Shown: one piece after another, positions 1 to 4,200 of the stretch | Layout of the letters: the number at the start of each line of letters is the position of its first letter | How positions within the stretch are numbered: the first letter of the stretch is position 1 | NCBI GenBank assembly: GCA_946533525.1 | Contig: CAMNBW010000089.1 | Span: 1 to 6,641 of the forward strand | Reading direction: 5' to 3' | DNA: 6,641 nucleotides | Origin: an uncultured Lachnospiraceae bacterium | Lineage (GTDB): Bacteria; Bacillota; Clostridia; Lachnospirales; Lachnospiraceae | Made by a program: the position numbers and the translations under genes | The notes under the pieces: model-generated | Databases searched by the model: none | Seen by the model: only the letters and a program-made list of their open reading frames with translations | Told to the model about the DNA's origin: nothing

Positions 1-2
1 TC

Positions 3-173
3 AACAAGACCTACAGCATGACAAAGATGCAGCAGGAGGAGATAATGGAGGCGCTGATGGTGAGGTCGCTTACAGGAGAGCCAATAAGGGAATATCTTAG
101 AAAAAGGTGCATAGAGATGATCGAGCACGATCAGGAAAAGACGAATAAGCCCACACACTTCTGGGAAGAGTGA
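3..173 (+). CDS. C-terminal end of an unrecognised protein (5' end outside window)
   Basis: The frame is open from the first full codon in the window and ends at TGA 171-173, giving the last 56 residues of a protein whose start lies upstream. The fragment is charged and looks mostly helical. A Met/Gln/Glu-rich segment (MTKMQQEEIMEALMVRSL) is followed by a basic helix (REYLRKRCIEMIEHDQEK), and the protein ends in THFWEE. There is no recognisable motif, signal or membrane segment. Only 39 bases separate its stop from the next start and no terminator is visible there, so it is probably co-transcribed with the GNAT gene. Its composition and codon choice resemble the giant gene downstream. It could therefore be the tail of a related large protein, but this cannot be tested here because the giant protein's own C-terminus is outside the window. 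That it is a real coding end is fairly secure; its function is unknown. Confidence 0.7.
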   Translation, partial: NKTYSMTKMQQEEIMEALMVRSLTGEPIREYLRKRCIEMIEHDQEKTNKPTHFWEE

Positions 174-212
174 CGGAGCAATATAAAGCAGCAGAAAGCA
201 AGAGGAGAGAAA

Positions 213-1058
213 ATGAGCGATATCAATGTAATAGCGGTAACGGAAGAGCAATATGAAAATGCGTCGGTAATGATGCTGCCGGAGGTGTCGGATCTTTTGG
301 CAAAGGGCATGCCGATGACGGTGCTGGCAGCGGTGATGGACAATGTGGCGGTGGGAGTCCTGGCAGGAATGGCAGATACCGAAACCCAGAGTTTTTTAAT
401 AACCTCCCTTTATGTGCACCCGGACTACCGGCGAAAGGGCGCGGGGCGTGAACTGGTCTGGAAACTGGAGGATATCCTGGACGAGGCGGACGAGCATCTT
501 ATCATAAAGGCGGAGTATACCCTGCAGACCCCCGACAACATGACATTGAGGCCTTTCTTTACGGACATGGGCTTCAGGCAGGACAGGGTCAATTTCCCTG
601 CCTACTACGTTACCGATGTGGAGGATATAAGGATAAGCGATAACTCCAATGAGGGGAATGAGCAGATACAGTCCTTTGACGGAGCACCGGACATGCTTTT
701 GAAGGCGGCGGCCAACAGGAGCATAGGCGACGGTCTCGAGCTTCCGGAGGGAGGACTCACAGCTGAGAACATAGACAGGGAAACCAGTTATTGTGTATTG
801 GACAGGGAAAAGATAAATGCCTTTATAGCAGTGGAAAACCTGGACGAGGAGCTATTACGGATACCGGCGCTGTGGTCGGAGCTTAAAAATCCCAAGGAAA
901 TGATAAAGATGATAGAGAGCTCCTTTAAGGGGCTTAAGGAAAAATATCCGCCGGAGACAAAGACTGCGATGCTGGCGACGAATGCCACGGCCTATAAGCT
1001 GATACAGTATCTTTTTAAGGGGGCGGAACCAGTGTCGTACACCTTCGTGCGTATGTGA
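213..1058 (+). CDS. GNAT-family N-acetyltransferase, two-domain (281 aa)
   Basis: This is a likely acetyl-CoA-dependent acyltransferase of the GNAT fold, cytoplasmic, substrate unknown. The start ATG 213 follows the ribosome binding site AGGAGAG (203-209). Residues 1-140 form the canonical domain. After strands at about 36-50 and 60-68 comes the acetyl-CoA pyrophosphate loop LYVHPDYRRKGAGREL (66-81), whose RRKGAG (73-78) fits the family pattern Q/RxxGxG/A. Residues 112-121 (LRPFFTDMGF) match the late motif in which an aromatic helix leads into GF. Residues 155-281 appear to be a second, degenerate GNAT-like half. It has strands near 191-208, a helix at 228-244 and an NxxAYKLIQYLFKG segment near the end, but no RxxGxG loop, so it probably does not bind acetyl-CoA. 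The length fits tandem GNAT proteins rather than single-domain ones (about 150-180 aa). The gene lies between an unknown gene end and the giant gene, so the target could be either product, but nothing in the sequence shows this. Confidence 0.88.
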   Translation: MSDINVIAVTEEQYENASVMMLPEVSDLLAKGMPMTVLAAVMDNVAVGVLAGMADTETQSFLITSLYVHPDYRRKGAGRELVWKLEDILDEADEHLIIKAEYTLQTPDNMTLRPFFTDMGFRQDRVNFPAYYVTDVEDIRISDNSNEGNEQIQSFDGAPDMLLKAAANRSIGDGLELPEGGLTAENIDRETSYCVLDREKINAFIAVENLDEELLRIPALWSELKNPKEMIKMIESSFKGLKEKYPPETKTAMLATNATAYKLIQYLFKGAEPVSYTFVRM

Positions 1059-1062
1059 ATTT

Positions 1063-1103
1063 ATAGCAGGCGGCAAAAGTTTTTTCGTTTTGTCGTTTGC
1101 TAT
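1063..1103 (+). terminator. Stem-loop just after the GNAT stop codon, possible weak or non-canonical terminator
   Basis: Left arm 1063-1078 pairs with right arm 1088-1103 over 16 consecutive positions, closing a 9-base loop that contains six T. Three pairs (1069/1097, 1070/1096, 1073/1093) are G-U wobbles, which hold only in RNA read from the + strand; on the other strand they would be A-C mismatches. The stem starts five bases after the stop codon, where a terminator or an mRNA-stabilising hairpin is expected. No U-run follows the right arm (TGAGACAG), so it is not a classical intrinsic terminator. It may act as a 3'-end stabiliser or processing site, or terminate with help from a factor. 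The structure itself is clear; its role is uncertain. Confidence 0.5.
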
Positions 1104-1144
1104 GAGACAGAATTTCTGCCAAAGCGGCATATTGATGCGTATTA

Positions 1145-1234
1145 TTATAGTGAACGAATTAAAGTGCAGGCACTTATAGTAAACGCCATTAGGCAAAACC
1201 AAATGTTGTTTATTATATAATTCGTTTCCTGTAA
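1145..1234 (+). other. 90-base nested inverted repeat, drawable as a three-way-junction RNA or operator region
   Basis: Three stems fit together without spare junction bases. The outer stem pairs 1145-1161 with 1218-1234 in 16 of 17 positions (a single U-C mismatch at 1151/1228; wobbles at 1148/1231 and 1152/1227). A small hairpin lies in 1162-1175 (arms AAGTG and CACTT around CAGG). The third stem pairs 1175-1184 with 1208-1217 in 10 of 10 positions, one a wobble at 1179/1213. Its loop, 1185-1207, holds a GCC-ATTA-GGC mini-hairpin. The same region contains a direct repeat, TTATAGTGAACG (1145-1156) and TTATAGTAAACG (1174-1185), 11 of 12 identical, with inverted relatives at 1208-1219 and 1223-1234. 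It could be a structured 5' leader of the giant gene, a small RNA, a protein-binding array, or a remnant of a short inverted-repeat element. I do not recognise it as a known riboswitch class. Confidence 0.5.
1216..1221 (+). promoter_or_regulatory. Candidate -10 box (TATAAT) for the giant gene
   Basis: A perfect TATAAT lies 77 bases upstream of the giant gene's ATG, in the most AT-rich part of the intergenic region. No convincing -35 box is found 16-18 bases upstream (the sequence there is GGCAAAAC), and there is no TG extension before it. If it is used, transcription would begin near 1228 and give a leader of about 70 bases that includes the 1255-1276 hairpin but not the whole 1145-1234 structure. 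The box straddles two stem arms of that structure, so the match could be a by-product of the inverted repeat. Confidence 0.3.
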
Positions 1235-1254
1235 AAGAGATAATAAAAGGCACG

Positions 1255-1276
1255 TAAAGCACCGTGCAGTGCTTTA
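1255..1276 (+). promoter_or_regulatory. Leader hairpin upstream of the giant gene's ribosome binding site
   Basis: TAAAGCAC (1255-1262) and GTGCTTTA (1269-1276) are perfectly complementary over 8 bp and enclose the loop CGTGCA. The stem ends eight bases before the Shine-Dalgarno sequence and leaves it free. An alternative helix, GCACG (1250-1254) with CGTGC (1263-1267), uses the loop and could compete with the hairpin. As DNA, the same palindrome could be an operator. No U-run follows, so it is not an intrinsic terminator. A role in controlling translation or transcript stability is inference. Confidence 0.4.
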
Positions 1277-1284
1277 ACAAAGAC

Positions 1285-1291
1285 AAAGGAG
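1285..1291 (+). promoter_or_regulatory. Ribosome binding site of the giant gene
   Basis: AAAGGAG is followed by a 7-base spacer to ATG 1299. This strong match fixes the start codon, and no better in-frame start lies nearby. Confidence 0.8.
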
Positions 1292-1298
1292 AAAAGAA

Positions 1299-4200
1299 AT
1301 GGGCGAACCGAACAATGCAGTAAATATCCAGAAACAGAGACGATCAATCGCTGGTGATGTCAATATCAAAAAGAACATGGAGGATGTGAAGCTTGAAAGA
1401 GTCCAGTCCTTAAAGGATATTGACGTAAAAGCGATGATGGACAAAAAGACGAGGAGCAAAGGGTTCGTCAATATCAAGGAACAGGAGTATTATGACCATA
1501 TTTTCTCCAGCTCAAAGGATGAAAACTTAAAGCTTAAGATAAAGACCGAAGAGGTCGCAGACGGAGACTGGCAGGTGATAAGCTGGCCTAAAGCAAAGGT
1601 CTTCAAACAGAAGCTTGCAGTAGCCACCCGCGAGAGCAAATGGTCTTCGAAGGAGGAAAAGGCAATCTCGACAGCAAAGAAGACCTTTAGGAACGCCGAC
1701 GTATGTACGATACGTGAGAGAGATGCCATGAACAAGTATCTGTCGGAGAATTTTGAAGGCGGGGAAGGACCGGCCATCGAGGGAGAGAATGAGGTCGGCG
1801 ATCCTGCTCTCATGGAATATGTAAATTCCATCAACAGCTTCGAAATATCCGAAGAAATCCTGACCGACGACTATATGTCAAAGCATATAGCCGAGCTCTA
1901 TGAGCTCAGAAGAAAGCTTCAGATGTTTGACCAGTTAAAGCTGGATTATCCCCAATTTTTTGATGGGCTTAATGAAGAGGCAAGGATGAAGCTTCAGGCC
2001 AAAGTCAATATGGCGGAGGATCTGGGTAATGTGATAGACACCCATCTTGAGCTCCACGGAGTACAGATAAATGAGGATGAGGGCACTGCCACCCTTATGA
2101 CGGAGGACAGGGACAAGACCGTGCGTCACGCAAAGAGAGCGGAGCGCAAGACCAATTTCGAAACTGCCCGCAACCACTTCTTCAATAAATATATAAATGA
2201 TGAGCAGGTCAACATAGCGCAGAGCTATACCGCGCCCGGTGTATATGACGACGCGCAAATTTCCATGGATACGTTGGGATTCATATTAGCTGAGAAGGAA
2301 GAAGCCATGGAGCTTTTCAATGCTCCCATCAAAACTGCGATGAATGAGATGAAGAAGACCTTTGCAGTCAGAGATGAGCTCCTTGCAAAGCAGAAGGAAA
2401 ACCTCAATAAATTAAGGAAGACCCGGGGTGAGGAAAAAATAGCCGCATTAAAGAACAACATAACCAGACTTAACAGAAGGTTACAGATAGTAAATCAGCA
2501 TGCCGGCTACTACAGGGAGTTTATCGACCTTGCCACCGGCACTCTCCCCATGGTATCGAAGCAGACCGTGGATTTCCTTACAGGAGAGGGTCATAAGGAT
2601 ATGATGGAGATTATCTCCTTCAAGGCTCTGGGGGACTGTCTGGAGACTTCCCTTGTAGCTGTTGACAGGGTAAAGGTCTTAGAGAAGATCGAGGGGCTCA
2701 GGGAGAAGAACACCCCCGAGGCTAAAAAGGAGATAAGCAAGCTGGAGAAGGAGCTTGCCGATGGCATGCAATATGTCAAGATGCCTGCTGATGCTTTTAT
2801 TGCCAGATACAGGGAGTATAAGGAAGCCAAAAAAACAGCGAAGCACGTTCAGGGGGTCATAAAGAACGCAAATGCCAGACGTGATAAGTCATATGAAAAT
2901 TCAGACGCAAAGGTGGAGGAATACAATAAAAAATACGGAAAGACTGTCCTTAAAAAGCATACAGACAGAATAATGCCGGCAATATCCGATCCCTTCGGAA
3001 AATGGGAGAATCTGGACGGGCTTTCTCTGGCCATGAATTATGGTCCCACTCCGGACATGCCGGAGGAATTAAGGCAGGAGATCATAAATAAAAACATCAT
3101 GCCGTTCTTAAACGAACTCCTTCAATTGACTCCGGAGGATATGGATAAGATGAAGTGCCCGGAAAAACCGGATGTAGACAGCGAGGAATATTGGAAAAAC
3201 AAAAGCATGGCCTTTGTCGGGGCGGATATGAAAACCTTCCTGGATAACATAAGAGCATGGGGAGTAGAGCTTTCGGACGAGCATTATATACATCTTAAAA
3301 CCGCCGGAGAGACCCTGCAGTCCATGGTCGTTGACTATGAAAAGTACGATCAGATGGAGGAAAATCCCTTGTTTGTCCTCGTAAAGGGGCATCAGGGCCT
3401 CTATGAGAAAGCAGAGGATATAGGAGGGATATTTAACCGCTGGAATGAGCATGGCGACGAATTAGTCAATGAGGAGGAGAAAGCGCTTCAGGATTACCTG
3501 GATAAAAACCTCGGAATAAAGATCTCCACAGATAAGATCAGGTCGGCGAATGTAAGACAGGAAAAGTACAGGCTGGTGCCTGATTATATGGATCTGCTTA
3601 CCCAGGAAGTGGCATTTAAGAAGGCGACAAGGCTGGGGGCAAAAGAGGGTGAAACCGTGGCAGGTATCTATGCCCAGAAGAAGAAGAGAAATGAGGATGA
3701 GCTGGCAAAGCTCAAGACTGTGACGGATCCGCTTAAGAGCCTTGTGCCGGAAGAAACCAGGGAGCTTACGGAGAGCGCCCGTAAAAAGCTTAAGCTTAAT
3801 GCGCAGAGGCTGGATAAGAATATTTCTACAGCCTACAGGACAAGCTGGGCGAAGATATATGGAAAGGGAGAAGCATCGAACCAGCTCCTTAAGAGCCTAA
3901 ATAAGTTTTTGAGGAAGGTGGAATTTGATGCAAACGGGTCTCCCAGGGTGGAGTACTGGGAGGCATATCAAAAGAATCAGAGGGATTTAAGCGACATGGT
4001 ATCCGAGGACGTTCAGGTGCGCAATCAGGCGCTTATACGTATCGGTAAGGAGATGGCAGAGTTTAAATTCCCCAACGGAATGAGCAATGCGAATATCATG
4101 CTGCATTTCGATTCCGAACAGCATTGGGAGGTTCGGGAGAAGCTCAGCCGGGTACAGGGCTTTATGGAGCTTTATAAAAAATATGAAAATGTCTTTGAGG

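Noticed and set aside
1108..1118. Small palindrome CAGAA-T-TTCTG as an operator
   Set aside because: It is only 5 bp per arm with a 1-base centre, is unrelated to the neighbouring repeats, and is expected by chance in sequence of this length.
1250..1276. H-type pseudoknot formed by the two leader helices
   Set aside because: The connecting loops would be 0, 0 and 1 bases, too short to cross an 8-bp stem, so the helices are better treated as alternatives.
855..1286. 143-codon open frame on the minus strand across the GNAT 3' end and the intergenic region
   Set aside because: It overlaps the well-supported GNAT gene, has no ribosome binding site before its start (the upstream bases read TTTCTTTTCTCC on that strand), and its translation looks like random reverse-strand sequence.
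2829..2835. A run of seven A as a possible programmed frameshift site
   Set aside because: The phase is GCC AAA AAA ACA, which does not fit the X XXY YYZ pattern in the reading frame, and the zero frame stays open for more than 1200 codons afterwards.
1490..3452. Several open minus-strand frames of 60-115 codons inside the giant gene
   Set aside because: They are antisense shadows of a long Lys/Glu-rich gene. Their translations are Ser/Phe/Leu-rich as expected from reversed GAG/AAG codons, and the + frame is continuous.
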